Source: Mucilaginibacter sp.
GTDB lineage: Bacteria > Bacteroidota > Bacteroidia > Sphingobacteriales > Sphingobacteriaceae
Direction of reading: 5' to 3'
DNA: 64,000 nt
NCBI GenBank assembly: GCA_028288025.1
Contig: JAQBOM010000021.1
Location: 62,001 to 126,000, forward strand
Shown: one piece after another, positions 1 to 9,986 of the stretch
Position numbering within the stretch: the stretch's first letter is position 1
Layout of the letters: every line of letters starts with the position of its first letter
Notes under the pieces: generated by a model
What the model saw: only the letters and a program-made list of their open reading frames with translations
What the model was told of the DNA's origin: nothing
The model's database searches: none
Position numbers and translations under genes: made by a program

Positions 1-1
1 C

Positions 2-142
2 TTCACCCATCCGGAACATATTCAGCAACCCATGATCGCGAAAATAGTGGCTTATTTTAATGACGAAGGGCCTAATCCCTGTTCAATTGACGAAGCAATT
101 GTGCTGATGGATATTATGGACGCGTTTACGCTGAAACGTTAA
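2..142 (+). CDS. C-terminal fragment of a CDS truncated by the window edge; possibly Gfo/Idh/MocA-type oxidoreductase
   Basis: Open frame ...FTHPEHIQQPMIAKIVAYFNDEGPNPCSIDEAIVLMDIMDAFTLKR* ending in TAA at 142; style resembles Gfo/Idh C-termini. Confidence 0.5.
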   Translation, partial: FTHPEHIQQPMIAKIVAYFNDEGPNPCSIDEAIVLMDIMDAFTLKR

Positions 143-222
143 AACTTACGAAGTTTTTAAACGGCGAAGCCCTCAACGAGGCCGTTGAAAGCAAACAACT
201 CCGAGTTAAACTTCGTAAGTTT
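142..222. repeat. Inverted repeat AAACTTACGAAGTTT / AAACTTCGTAAGTTT (15-bp perfect arms), possible terminator or dispersed palindrome
   Basis: Arms at 142-156 and 208-222; the interior contains AAACGGCGAAGCCCTC, found again between the 35-41 kb paralogues. Confidence 0.75.
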
Positions 223-232
223 GATTTCGAAA

Positions 233-406
233 TTATTTCTTCTTAGGCACCTTCGCACCTTCTTTACGGGCTTCTGATAAACCTATCGCAACAGCCTGCT
301 TTTTACTTGTAACTTTTTTACCGCTGCCGCTTTTAAGCTTGCCTTCTTTCATTTCGTGCATGGTGTCATGCACCTTTTCCTGGGCTTTTTCCGAATATTT
401 TGCCAT
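233..406 (-). CDS. Small basic protein, DUF6496-like (57 aa)
   Basis: Minus-strand translation MAKYSEKAQEKVHDTMHEMKEGKLKSGSGKKVTSKKQAVAIGLSEARKEGAKVPKKK*; below the ORF track cutoff. Confidence 0.85.
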   Translation of the reverse strand: MAKYSEKAQEKVHDTMHEMKEGKLKSGSGKKVTSKKQAVAIGLSEARKEGAKVPKKK

Positions 407-528
407 GATACTATTGTTTTAATAATACCCATACTGAGCAAAATTTTTGCCAATTATTCCCTTCTAAAAACAATATTCGTCGATTATGCTTATCTTCAAA
501 CGAAAAAATATACGTCATATAAAGCTTT

Positions 529-1638
529 ATGAGCCTGAAAAAAGTTACGGCCCCATTTTACGAACGGCTTTCGCTGGTCCTTATCGGGCTGCTGTCCCTG
601 GGTTATATTGTTATAATGGGCAAAGAGCTTCTTGATCCGTTAATATTTGGTTTTTTGTTTGCGATATTGCTGTTGCCGATCGCTGCTTTTTTTGAAAGGC
701 GGCTTCGCTTTCCCCGTGCCCTGGCGTCTTTTTTTTCAATCGTTTTATTGATATCGTTTATCTATGGTGTCGGATACCTGGTAGGTTCTCAAATATCCAA
801 ACTTGCCGGCGACTGGCCGATGCTCAAAAGCCAGGTGGGCCAATCGCTCGAGGACCTGTCGCAGTGGGTACAGCACGCCTTCAATATCAACGCCGCCAAA
901 CAAATGACCTACGTGCATGATACCACCAAAAAAATCATGGCGTCGGGCAGTGGTGTTGTAGGGCAAACATTTGGCGCCATATCGTCGCTGGCATTGTTTT
1001 ACCTGTTTATCTTCATCTTCACCTTTTTTATATTGCTTTACAGGCGCATCCTGCTTCATTTTATCGTTTGGGTTTTTAATGATGAAAACGCGCATATCGT
1101 TTTTGATATCGTTGAGAATGTGCAACGCATATTAAGACAATATATCCTTGGTCTGCTGTTGGAAATGTTTGTTGTATCATGCCTGGCCTGTACAGCTTTT
1201 TGGATAATCGGCGTTAAATATGCGCTGCTGCTTGGTATTATCGTCGGGCTATTTAACCTGATACCTTACCTCGGGATTTTTACTGCCCTGGTATTAAGCA
1301 GTATGATAACGTTTGCCACCGGCACAATTAATCAAGCCTTAACAGTAGCCGCCTGCGTATTGGGTATACACGCGCTCGATTCAAATTTTTTGCTGCCCAC
1401 CATCGTTGGCTCAAAGGTCAAGCTCAATGCGCTCATTACCTTTTTAGGGATCATATTGGGCGAAATGATATGGGGCCTTTCGGGGATGTTTTTATCTATC
1501 CCCATTATGGCTATCATGAAGATTGTTTTTGACCGGGTTGAAAGCCTCAAACCATGGGGATTCCTCCTTGGTGGTGGCCAGGAAGAAAATAAATCCACCA
1601 TGAAAAAAATGAGTGCGGTTAAAGCCGATAAAAGCTGA
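529..1638 (+). CDS. AI-2E family transporter (PerM-like)
   Basis: 369 aa polytopic membrane protein with AI-2E-type C-terminal helices (GIIVGLFNLIPYLG). Confidence 0.88.
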   Translation: MSLKKVTAPFYERLSLVLIGLLSLGYIVIMGKELLDPLIFGFLFAILLLPIAAFFERRLRFPRALASFFSIVLLISFIYGVGYLVGSQISKLAGDWPMLKSQVGQSLEDLSQWVQHAFNINAAKQMTYVHDTTKKIMASGSGVVGQTFGAISSLALFYLFIFIFTFFILLYRRILLHFIVWVFNDENAHIVFDIVENVQRILRQYILGLLLEMFVVSCLACTAFWIIGVKYALLLGIIVGLFNLIPYLGIFTALVLSSMITFATGTINQALTVAACVLGIHALDSNFLLPTIVGSKVKLNALITFLGIILGEMIWGLSGMFLSIPIMAIMKIVFDRVESLKPWGFLLGGGQEENKSTMKKMSAVKADKS

Positions 1639-1647
1639 ATTTCTGCT

Positions 1648-1953
1648 TTAGCTTAAATGTGCAATGCGGATAAAAATAGCAATCCCATAAGCCGTTAATA
1701 TTACCGTGTTTAATACCAGCAGCCAGTTGAGATCAAGGTCCCTGTATTTTTTTGAGACGCAAATGATCAGCAGGCTAATAAATCCCAGGATCAATATAGC
1801 CGGAAATATCATTTCCCATTTATGATGAAACGCCAGGTATATATGCTGCAACTTCGCCTGGTCACCCATTAAATACGGGGGAACAATGGCCATCAGCAGC
1901 AATAAAAAAAAGAGACGAACAACTATCTTCGTTACAACCCGGTTAACTTTCAT
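1648..1953 (-). CDS. Small hypothetical membrane protein
   Basis: 101 aa ORF with three hydrophobic segments, convergent with the upstream gene. Confidence 0.65.
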   Translation of the reverse strand: MKVNRVVTKIVVRLFFLLLLMAIVPPYLMGDQAKLQHIYLAFHHKWEMIFPAILILGFISLLIICVSKKYRDLDLNWLLVLNTVILTAYGIAIFIRIAHLS

Positions 1954-1976
1954 GGAGCGCTAAATTACTGAATAGG

Positions 1977-2585
1977 TTATCTATCGCTCAAAACATCAAT
2001 GCAATTTTTACTCAATTCTTTTAAACGGCCGTCAAGGGTGCTCACTCCGCGCGGGTCGTGGATGTTTTTATAAAGCAATTTTATTATGGCCAGTGTTTCG
2101 TCGCTGGGGTCGCAGGCCTGGGCCTTTTCGAGGTGAGGCAAAGCTTTTTTAACCGCGCTACTATAGTCTTTAGTCAATTGCGCATTGAGCGCCTGGTCGT
2201 TTAAAGAGGCATTTAATTTTTTTTCGATGATCTTCACATCTTCGAGGTATATATAGCCAAGCGCCCGGTGCACCACGTAATAATCGGGTGCCGCCGCCGC
2301 AACTTTTTCATAATAAAACCTTGCTTTTTGAAGCTGTTTAGTATCCTCGTAAATTTTACCTATCGAAAAATAAAAGTTTGTCCGGGCTTTTTCGGGGAGT
2401 TTCTCCGCATTCGGAAGTATTTTTTCGCCCAGGTCTGAGGCTTTATCCTTCTCGCCCTGCAACCGTGCCAGGTTAAAGTCGAGATATTGGTTATAAACCT
2501 CGTCGGCCGTTTGTGCTTTTGCTGAAAAGCCCGCGAAAACTATGACAATCAGTATAAATATTTTCTTTAACATACATTGGGGCAT
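1977..2585 (-). CDS. TPR-like secreted protein
   Basis: Signal peptide plus TPR-like helices (KARFYYEKVAAAAPDYYVVHRALGYIYLE). Confidence 0.75.
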   Translation of the reverse strand: MPQCMLKKIFILIVIVFAGFSAKAQTADEVYNQYLDFNLARLQGEKDKASDLGEKILPNAEKLPEKARTNFYFSIGKIYEDTKQLQKARFYYEKVAAAAPDYYVVHRALGYIYLEDVKIIEKKLNASLNDQALNAQLTKDYSSAVKKALPHLEKAQACDPSDETLAIIKLLYKNIHDPRGVSTLDGRLKELSKNCIDVLSDR

Positions 2586-2616
2586 ATCTCCAAAGATAAA
2601 AACCTTCAGCTAATTC

Positions 2617-3465
2617 TCATCCCAATAAACTTACTTTAGCAGCCTCCCACCCTATGATAGCCGATTTACGCGTGGCGCCCCAGTGGTATTGCCCAAATTC
2701 GCCGGTGGATTTAATCACACGGTGGCATGGAATTAAAAACGCGACCGGGTTATCGCCTACCGCGCTGCCTACCGCCCTGCTTGCTGTGGGTTGTTGGATA
2801 GTTGAAGCCACGGTTGCATAGGTGGCCAAACCGCCGATAGGAATGTTGAGCAAAGCTTCCCACACTTTAAGCTGAAACGGCGTGCCCTTTAAATGCAATT
2901 TAATGCCCGACAATTCTGACCAGTCTTTTTTGAAAATAAACAACGCGTTTTGCTGGGCCAGGTCGACCACTTGTAAGTACTGCGCATTTGGAAACTGCGC
3001 CCGCAAGTGGCCAAACGCTTCATCCCTGTCATCGGCGAAAGCCATATAACAAATTCCTTTAGGTGTTGAAGCGACAATGATATTACCAAAAGGGCTTTCG
3101 GCAAAGCTATAATTGATGGAAAGCGCCTTGCCGCCGTTTTTATATTCGGCCGGCGTCATACCTTCAATGTTCATAAACAGGTCGTGCAAACGGCCTGTGC
3201 CCGAAAGGCCGGTTTCAAAAGCGGTATCAAACAAGGTGGCTTGTTTTTCTTTTAACAAGCTTTTGGCATAATCCAGGCTAAGGTATTGCAGAAACTTTTT
3301 AGGGCTGATGCCGGCCCATTCAGTAAACAGTCGCTGAAAATGAAACGGGCTTAAATTTACCTTTTCAGCAACTTCGTCCAGGTTAGGCTGAGCTTTAAAA
3401 TTAAGCCGGATATAGTCTATCGCGTCAGCAACGCGCTGGTAATTAATTATTTCCTGTGAGTCCAT
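2617..3465 (-). CDS. AraC-type HTH / methylated-DNA--protein-cysteine methyltransferase fusion (Ada/Ogt-like)
   Basis: N-terminal AraC HTH; C-terminal active-site motif IPCHRVIKS. Confidence 0.93.
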   Translation of the reverse strand: MDSQEIINYQRVADAIDYIRLNFKAQPNLDEVAEKVNLSPFHFQRLFTEWAGISPKKFLQYLSLDYAKSLLKEKQATLFDTAFETGLSGTGRLHDLFMNIEGMTPAEYKNGGKALSINYSFAESPFGNIIVASTPKGICYMAFADDRDEAFGHLRAQFPNAQYLQVVDLAQQNALFIFKKDWSELSGIKLHLKGTPFQLKVWEALLNIPIGGLATYATVASTIQQPTASRAVGSAVGDNPVAFLIPCHRVIKSTGEFGQYHWGATRKSAIIGWEAAKVSLLG

Positions 3466-3655
3466 GATATTTATTTACAGCACAAATATACCCTACGTAT
3501 TTAAGGCATAAAACCCGGAACTTGCGCTGTTTAGGCTGGCTAATTTAAGTTAAAGATAATTACAGCTGTTAATTAATTTTATTTGCCTTTTTCGCAATAT
3601 TTATTTCACTTTTTCTTCGAAGTAATTATTTTTACAGAAACTTAAATCATCAATT

Positions 3656-4267
3656 ATGAAAAAAATCATCACCACATTTCTGATTATCCTGGGTTTTTAT
3701 TACACCTCAACTGCCCAGACAACATCTAATACCGAATTTGGCGTTAACATCGGCCTCAATATGGCAACGGTAAACAGCGGTTACTACACAAACTCCGCAT
3801 ACCGTATTGGTTTTAATGCAGGCCTGTCCGGCGAATATTATTTATCTAACCATTGGGGCATAAAAGTTAAAGCGATCTATGACCAGAAAGGCTGGAACAA
3901 TGGATTTATTTCTACTTCCAATGGCGATTATGTCACCAATTTCCAAATGGATTATATTACCGTGCCGGTGATGGCAGATTGGCATTTCGGAAGTACCAAC
4001 AACTGGTATTTAAACTTTGGCCCTTATGCAGGCTTCCTGCTTAGCGCGAAAGAAACAGCCGGCGGTTCCGATTTAAAACCGATCACAAGCAGCACCGATT
4101 TCGGACTTGCAGCCGGGATCGGGGTTAGGTTTCCCATGTCAGACAATGCGAAATTTTTTATAGAACTGGATGGCCAGGATGGTGTCAATGATGTATTTAA
4201 AAATAATTCAGGCTCTACAGTTATTACAATGAGGTCGAGCATTAATATTGGGATCACGTTTAGATAA
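3656..4267 (+). CDS. Outer-membrane beta-barrel (porin family) protein
   Basis: Signal peptide, alternating beta-strand pattern, terminal NIGITFR. Confidence 0.85.
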   Translation: MKKIITTFLIILGFYYTSTAQTTSNTEFGVNIGLNMATVNSGYYTNSAYRIGFNAGLSGEYYLSNHWGIKVKAIYDQKGWNNGFISTSNGDYVTNFQMDYITVPVMADWHFGSTNNWYLNFGPYAGFLLSAKETAGGSDLKPITSSTDFGLAAGIGVRFPMSDNAKFFIELDGQDGVNDVFKNNSGSTVITMRSSINIGITFR

Positions 4268-4311
4268 TACAATGAGTAAACCGAGGTTGCTCCTGAATAA
4301 GCGGCTTGAAA

Positions 4312-4344
4312 AAATTTACGAAGTTTTAAAAACTTCGTAAATTT
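4312..4344. terminator. Perfect 33-nt palindrome AAATTTACGAAGTTTT-A-AAAACTTCGTAAATTT
   Basis: 16-bp perfect arms downstream of the porin-family gene; shares the TTACGAAGTTT core with the repeat at 142-222. Confidence 0.7.
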
Positions 4345-4456
4345 AATCGTTAACAATGTCTTCGCTCCCCAAAAATTCCGAGTTTGAAAATCCGTGCCTG
4401 CAGCACGCGGCGGTTCCCTAAAGCAATCTGAAATTCTCATATCAAATCCTTTTTAT

Positions 4457-4464
4457 TAAATTTG
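4457..4464 (+). promoter_or_regulatory. Putative Bacteroidota -7 element TAAATTTG
   Basis: Matches TAnnTTTG 18 nt upstream of the putative antitoxin ATG (4483). Confidence 0.5.
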
Positions 4465-4482
4465 TTAATATATAATCATGCT

Positions 4483-4668
4483 ATGGTATTAGTACTTAAA
4501 AAAGGAGCAAGCAAAAAAGAAATTGAGGCTATAGAGACAAAGCTCTATAACGAAAAGTCACCCCGCGGTTTCAATGCAAAAAAATACAATGGCGTTTTAT
4601 CTTTAAAAGAAGACCCATTAGACCTTCAATTAAAATTGAGAGATGAGTGGGAAAGAGATCCTCGTTGA
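4483..4668 (+). CDS. Putative VapB-like antitoxin of a type II toxin-antitoxin pair
   Basis: Small ORF MVLVLKKGASKKEIEAIETKLYNEKSPRGFNAKKY... overlapping a PIN-domain gene. Confidence 0.7.
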   Translation: MVLVLKKGASKKEIEAIETKLYNEKSPRGFNAKKYNGVLSLKEDPLDLQLKLRDEWERDPR

Positions 4669-5029
4669 TACCAATATCGTGCTTTACTTGCTAAACGGAA
4701 GTGATACGCTTGAAACTATATTACAAGGGAAGACTATTCATTTATCTTTTATTACAGAGTTGGAATTGGTTGGATTTAGAAACATTACCGATAAAGAGGA
4801 ACAGCAAATCGCGGATCTCTTAATTGAATGTACTATCGTTTCTCTGAACAATCGTATAAAAGAAAAATACATAGAAATAAGAAGGAAATATCATTTAAAA
4901 TTAGCAGATGCAATTATAGCTGCTACCTCATTAGTCCTTGACATTCCATTGATAAGTGCAGATAAACAATTTAAAACTGTAAAAGAGTTAAACTTGATTA
5001 CATATCAGCATAATACCGGCATCAATTAA
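4643..5029 (+). CDS. PIN-domain ribonuclease toxin (VapC-like)
   Basis: PIN acidic residues in [27 protein letters not shown] and SADKQF; overlaps the preceding ORF by 26 bp. Confidence 0.88.
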   Translation: MSGKEILVDTNIVLYLLNGSDTLETILQGKTIHLSFITELELVGFRNITDKEEQQIADLLIECTIVSLNNRIKEKYIEIRRKYHLKLADAIIAATSLVLDIPLISADKQFKTVKELNLITYQHNTGIN

Positions 5030-5083
5030 TCAAGTTAAGCAACATTCCAGCTTTTCAACGAAACGCTTACAACCTTTTCCAAA

Positions 5084-5118
5084 AAATCCGAAATCGAAAA
5101 TCCGAAATCCGAAATAAA
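5084..5118. repeat. Heptamer array AAATCCG/AAATCGA/AAATCCG/AAATCCG/AAATAAA
   Basis: Five consecutive 7-bp units read directly. Confidence 0.8.
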
Positions 5119-5143
5119 TCCCCAACCTTTCCAACCAAAAACC

Positions 5144-5151
5144 TATCTTTG
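5144..5151 (+). promoter_or_regulatory. Putative -7 element TATCTTTG of guaA
   Basis: Perfect TAnnTTTG ending 3 nt before the guaA ATG at 5155. Confidence 0.55.
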
Positions 5152-5154
5152 CCC

Positions 5155-6684
5155 ATGCAAGAAAAAATCCTCATTCTTGACTTTGGCTCACAGTTTACCC
5201 AGCTTATAGCGCGCCGTGTCAGGGAACTCAATATTTACTGCGAAATACATCCTTTCAATCATTTTCCGGAAGTCGACAGCACTGTAAAAGGTATCATCCT
5301 TTCAGGCAGCCCGTATTCGGTGCGGCAGAACGATGCCCCCCATTTTGATTTCGCCAAATTTCACGGCAAGCTGCCTATTTTAGGTGTTTGCTATGGCGCG
5401 CAGCATATCGCGCACTTTAACGGCGGCGAGGTTTTGCCATCAAGCACCCGCGAATACGGTCGGGCCAACCTGCAATATATTGACGATAAAAACCCGCTTT
5501 TCAGGCTTATACAGCCGGGCTCGCAGGTATGGATGTCGCATGCCGATACCATTGCCACCATTGCCAGTAATTTCGAGATCATCGCCAGCACCGACACGGT
5601 TCGGGTTGCTGCTTACCGTGTGCAGGGAACTGATACTTACGGCATACAGTTCCACCCGGAGGTAACGCACAGCGTCGACGGCAAACAGCTGCTTCACAAC
5701 TTTTTAGTTGACATTTGCGGCTGTGCTCAGAACTGGACACCCGACTCATTCATTGAAACTACCATTGCCGCGCTTAAAGAAAAAGTAGGTAGTGATAAAG
5801 TAGTGCTCGGCTTGTCCGGCGGTGTGGATTCATCTGTGGCTGCGGTATTGCTGCACCATGCTATCGGTAAAAACCTGCATTGCATATTTGTTGATAATGG
5901 TTTACTGCGTAAGGACGAATATCAATCCGTATTGGATTCGTACCAGCACATGGGTTTAAATATAAAAGGTATTGACGCCAAACAGCGTTTTTATGATGCT
6001 TTGGCAGGATTGACCGACCCCGAGAAAAAACGCAAGGCCATTGGCCGCGTGTTCATCGAGGTTTTTGACGATGCCGCGCACGAGGTAAAGGACGTAAAAT
6101 GGCTCGGTCAGGGCACCATTTACCCGGACGTTATTGAATCCGTGTCCGTAAAGGGCCCATCTGCGACAATCAAATCGCACCATAACGTTGGCGGGTTGCC
6201 CGATTTTATGAAATTGAAAGTGGTTGAGCCGTTAAACACTTTATTTAAGGACGAAGTCCGCCGCGTAGGCAAGGCTTTGGGTATCGACCCGAATATATTG
6301 GGCAGGCACCCTTTCCCGGGTCCGGGCTTGGCTATCAGGATATTAGGCGAGGTTACGCCGCAAAAGGTTGCCATATTACAGGAAGCCGATGCGATTTATA
6401 TCAACAATTTGCGGTCGGCCGGTGTTTATGATAAAGTTTGGCAAGCCGGCTCCATATTTTTGCCGGTGCAATCAGTAGGTGTAATGGGCGATGAGCGTAC
6501 ATACGAGAACGTGATTTGCCTGCGTGCTGTGGAATCATTAGACGGCATGACCGCCGACTGGTGCCACCTGCCGTACGACCTGCTGGCCAAAATATCAAAC
6601 GAGATCATCAATAACGTAAAGGGTATTAACCGGGTAGTATATGATATCAGTTCGAAACCGCCTGCCACCATTGAATGGGAATAA
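5155..6684 (+). CDS. guaA: GMP synthase (glutamine-hydrolysing)
   Basis: GATase motif GVCYGAQ, PP-loop [12 protein letters not shown]-terminal [14 protein letters not shown]. Confidence 0.97.
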   Translation: MQEKILILDFGSQFTQLIARRVRELNIYCEIHPFNHFPEVDSTVKGIILSGSPYSVRQNDAPHFDFAKFHGKLPILGVCYGAQHIAHFNGGEVLPSSTREYGRANLQYIDDKNPLFRLIQPGSQVWMSHADTIATIASNFEIIASTDTVRVAAYRVQGTDTYGIQFHPEVTHSVDGKQLLHNFLVDICGCAQNWTPDSFIETTIAALKEKVGSDKVVLGLSGGVDSSVAAVLLHHAIGKNLHCIFVDNGLLRKDEYQSVLDSYQHMGLNIKGIDAKQRFYDALAGLTDPEKKRKAIGRVFIEVFDDAAHEVKDVKWLGQGTIYPDVIESVSVKGPSATIKSHHNVGGLPDFMKLKVVEPLNTLFKDEVRRVGKALGIDPNILGRHPFPGPGLAIRILGEVTPQKVAILQEADAIYINNLRSAGVYDKVWQAGSIFLPVQSVGVMGDERTYENVICLRAVESLDGMTADWCHLPYDLLAKISNEIINNVKGINRVVYDISSKPPATIEWE

Positions 6685-7891
6685 GTGGTTTTTATTTTTA
6701 ATAATAGGACTCATAGCAGCTTCCTGTTCGCCGAAGGTACGCCCGGTTGTTCAGCCGGCGAAAAAACAGGCCGAAAAGCCGGTTGAAAATACCAAACCGG
6801 AAAATAAGCTCGTTAAACCGGCTGCGCCAAAGGTATCCACCATATCGCTGATCCTGCCGTTTGGGTTAAACCACCTGGCGCCCGGCGCCTCGTACTCGGC
6901 CGTAAGCTTAAAGGAAGCCGATATCGCTGTGGCCTATTACCGCGGCTTTAAACTGGCGCTTGATTCACTCGCCGCCATGGGTTATAACTTTAAGCTGCTG
7001 GTGTACGATTCGAAGGACGAAAAAGCGCAGGCCCACAGCCTGGCGAATAATCCGGCCATCAGGGGCAGTGGCCTTATAGTAGGCCCTGTTTTCCCGGAAG
7101 GCATTAAATCGTTTACCGCGAACTATCCGAATGCACGTCAGCCCGTGGTTTCGCCGCTGTCGCCGGCTTCGCCCTCGGCCTTTAAAAACCCGGGATTAAT
7201 TACTGTCATTCCACCTCTTGAATACCATGCGTGGACCGCGGCGCGCTATATCAGCAATAAAATAAGGCCCGAAAAGATATTTATTTTAAGATCCGGTTAT
7301 AGCGACGAGAACGAGTACATCATCCCCTTTAAAAAAGCTATCGACAGTTTGAGCGGCAGGCGTATAAAGGTAGTGGTGTTTACCGTTATACACGGCCAGT
7401 TAAGCACTTTGGCGCCGCAATTATCCGCCACTGGTAAAAACGTTTTTGTGGTACCGGCAACCAACCAGCATTTTTTAAACATTACACTGCGGGCTTTGGA
7501 TACCCTTGCGCAAAGTTACCCGGTTTCGGTTTTCGGGCACCCAAGCTGGATAAACTTTACTTTCCTAAAAGCCGACCTGCTGCAGCGGCTCGACACGCAC
7601 ATTACCTCGGCCGATAAAGTAAACTACAAGGCCGCCAATACAGTTACCTTTATACGCAGTTACCGCAAAGCCTACCACACCGAACCAAGCAGTTTTGCCA
7701 TCAAAGGTTTCGACGAGGGGCTCTATCTTGGAAAGCTGTTAGCCACGGATAGTCTCGGTAATATCACCCAAACTGACTTCAAGGGCATCCACAATAATTT
7801 TCATTTCCAGAAAAAACCCGGACTTGGTTGGGTGAATACCCATATAAACATATTAAAATACACTAATTTTGAGCTCAAACAGGTAGAATGA
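6671..7891 (+). CDS. Lipoprotein with periplasmic-binding-protein-like fold (ABC substrate-binding / LpoA-like)
   Basis: TTG start gives signal peptide [18 protein letters not shown] (lipobox); type 1 periplasmic-binding-like body; overlaps the guaA 3' end. Confidence 0.75.
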   Translation: MNGNKWFLFLIIGLIAASCSPKVRPVVQPAKKQAEKPVENTKPENKLVKPAAPKVSTISLILPFGLNHLAPGASYSAVSLKEADIAVAYYRGFKLALDSLAAMGYNFKLLVYDSKDEKAQAHSLANNPAIRGSGLIVGPVFPEGIKSFTANYPNARQPVVSPLSPASPSAFKNPGLITVIPPLEYHAWTAARYISNKIRPEKIFILRSGYSDENEYIIPFKKAIDSLSGRRIKVVVFTVIHGQLSTLAPQLSATGKNVFVVPATNQHFLNITLRALDTLAQSYPVSVFGHPSWINFTFLKADLLQRLDTHITSADKVNYKAANTVTFIRSYRKAYHTEPSSFAIKGFDEGLYLGKLLATDSLGNITQTDFKGIHNNFHFQKKPGLGWVNTHINILKYTNFELKQVE

Positions 7892-9051
7892 AGGCAATAA
7901 ACCAGCTTAAAACGTTTCAGCGTATTTTGGATGAGTATCCGGCTGAAACGCCCCTAAGCAAGTTTTTACCCGGCTTTTACCGGCAGAACAAACAAATGGG
8001 CTCAACCGACCGTCGCATTGCCGGCAGGCTGATATACAATTATTTTCGTTTAGGCAGGGCATTGCCCGATCTGCCTGTGGATGACCGCCTTTTCATCGCC
8101 GAGTTTTTATGCAATAGTCAGCTCAATTCTTTCCTTCAGCATTTTAAACCCGAATGGGCCGCCTGCGTGGGTTTTGATATAGATGAAAAGCTGGAAATGG
8201 TTAAAACAGCCTATTTCGGTTTTAAGCTGGATGATATTTTCTTATGGACCGGCCAGCTATCGGCAGGGATTAATAAAAACGCATTTTTACGCTCGTTCTT
8301 TGTGCAGCCCGACCTGTTTATCCGCGTTTATAAAGGATTTGAGCCGCAGGTAAAAATAGCCCTCACCGCCGCCGAAGTTGTTTTTAAAGATGAAGGCAAT
8401 GGCTGCTTGTCGCTGCCGAATGGCACCCGCCTGGAGGCGCTAATAGCCAATCCGCACTCGTACGAGGTGCAGGACCTGTCATCGCAGCGAACGGCGGAAT
8501 ATTTCAAGCCTGAAAAATGGGAAAGCTGGTGGGATGCCTGCGCCGCATCCGGCGGGAAATCACTGCTGCTGCATGACATGGAGCCCACCGTAAAACTGGT
8601 GGTATCCGACATCCGCGAATCGATATTAGCTAACCTCGACGAACGCTTCCAACAGGCCGGGCTAACCAAGTACCAAAAGAAACTGCTCGACCTCACCCAA
8701 AACAACGACCTTATTTTACACGACTACGCCTTTGACGGTATTATCCTCGATGCCCCCTGCACCGGCTCCGGCACCTGGGGCCGCACGCCCGAAATGATCA
8801 GCCAGTTTGATATCCATAAAATTGAATTCTTCCAGCGCCTGCAGCAAAGCATCGCCCGCAACGTGGTAAAGCACCTTAAACCCGGTAAGCCGCTTATTTA
8901 TATTACCTGCTCTGTATTCAAAGCGGAGAATGAAGATGTAGTTAATTTTATTGTGAAAGAATTGGGTTTGAAACTCGAAAAGCAAACCGTTTTAAAAGGC
9001 TATGAGAATAAAGCGGATACGATGTTTGTGGCGAGGTTGGTAAGAATTTGA
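7888..9051 (+). CDS. RsmB/NOP-family SAM-dependent RNA methyltransferase
   Basis: Motifs LDAPCTGSGTWGRTPE and YITCSVFKAENEDVV; ATGA overlap with the upstream gene. Confidence 0.9.
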   Translation: MKAINQLKTFQRILDEYPAETPLSKFLPGFYRQNKQMGSTDRRIAGRLIYNYFRLGRALPDLPVDDRLFIAEFLCNSQLNSFLQHFKPEWAACVGFDIDEKLEMVKTAYFGFKLDDIFLWTGQLSAGINKNAFLRSFFVQPDLFIRVYKGFEPQVKIALTAAEVVFKDEGNGCLSLPNGTRLEALIANPHSYEVQDLSSQRTAEYFKPEKWESWWDACAASGGKSLLLHDMEPTVKLVVSDIRESILANLDERFQQAGLTKYQKKLLDLTQNNDLILHDYAFDGIILDAPCTGSGTWGRTPEMISQFDIHKIEFFQRLQQSIARNVVKHLKPGKPLIYITCSVFKAENEDVVNFIVKELGLKLEKQTVLKGYENKADTMFVARLVRI

Positions 9052-9077
9052 AAATTTGGTGATTTGAAAATTTGAAG
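9045..9077. repeat. Octamer array (AAAATTTG/GTGATTTG/AAAATTTG), left flank
   Basis: 8-bp units; reverse complement resembles the array at 9321-9369. Confidence 0.75.
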
Positions 9078-9314
9078 ATGAATAAAAAAATGGATTATAC
9101 AGAAATATTGACTATTGCTCAAAACAAATTGGGCACTAAATATGAGTATGTAATAAATGAAATTAAGGCTAAAATTGGAAGCGGATCAACTGGTGGCGAA
9201 ATAGGGGCGTTAGTCGGGGGCTATTTATAGACTCTAAGAGATCAAAATCATCCCGCTTATTTGCTTATAAAAAGCGAAGTGGACTCATATCTGTCATCCT
9301 TTGTATTTAAATAG
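9078..9314 (+). pseudogene. Small gene (78 codons) interrupted by in-frame TAG at 9228-9230
   Basis: MNKKMDYTEILTIAQNKLGTKYEYVINEIKAKIGSGSTGGEIGALVGGYL*TLRDQNHPAYLLIKSEVDSYLSSFVFK*; the frame stays protein-like after the TAG. Confidence 0.6.
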
Positions 9315-9320
9315 CGGATT

Positions 9321-9369
9321 TAAAATTCACATTTTCAAATTGCCTAATTTTCAAATCTTCAAATTATAA
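9321..9369. repeat. Octamer array (CATTTTCA/AATTGCCT/AATTTTCA/AATCTTCA), right flank, inverted
   Basis: 8-bp units, inverse orientation of the array at 9045-9077. Confidence 0.75.
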
Positions 9370-9933
9370 ATGCGTATTACTCCTGAACAACTTTATCGCG
9401 ATAGCCAATAGAATAATCCCGAACGCTTTCCTCAATATATTCAATCCTGTTTTACCCAGCAGGTGTTCGATCCATTTCACATTTTTAAGTACCAGGTAAA
9501 CAAACAAAGTATTCAGCACAATGCCAACTATAATATTCTGTGTCTGGTACTGCGTTCTCAAAGAGAGAAGTGTTGTCATAGTCCCCGCGCCGGCGATAAG
9601 TGGGAAGGCAAGCGGCACAATGGATATGGTTTCGGGCATTTCCTCGTTAAAAAACTTAACGCCGAGGGTCATCTCCATGGCGATAATAAATATCACCAGC
9701 GAACCTGCTATCGCGAACGACGCTACATCAAGGCCTATAATTTTCAGTAGTTCCTCGCCGATAAACAAAAAGCCGACCATCAGCACAAGGACCGCGATGC
9801 TCGCCCGCTCCGACTGGATATGTCCGGCGCGCTGCCGCATTTCGATGATAACGGGTATAGCGCCCAGGATATCAATGATCGCAAACAGGATCATGGTTAC
9901 AGAAAGTACCTCTCTGAAAATTAAAGGATGCAT
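9364..9933 (-). CDS. MarC family membrane protein
   Basis: 189 aa, six hydrophobic segments, PLAFPLIAGAGTMTT motif. Confidence 0.92.
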   Translation of the reverse strand: MHPLIFREVLSVTMILFAIIDILGAIPVIIEMRQRAGHIQSERASIAVLVLMVGFLFIGEELLKIIGLDVASFAIAGSLVIFIIAMEMTLGVKFFNEEMPETISIVPLAFPLIAGAGTMTTLLSLRTQYQTQNIIVGIVLNTLFVYLVLKNVKWIEHLLGKTGLNILRKAFGIILLAIAIKLFRSNTHL

Positions 9934-9986
9934 AAGCGCCAGGTTTTATTTTATAAATATCGCTTATTTAAATAAAAGCTGCAATG

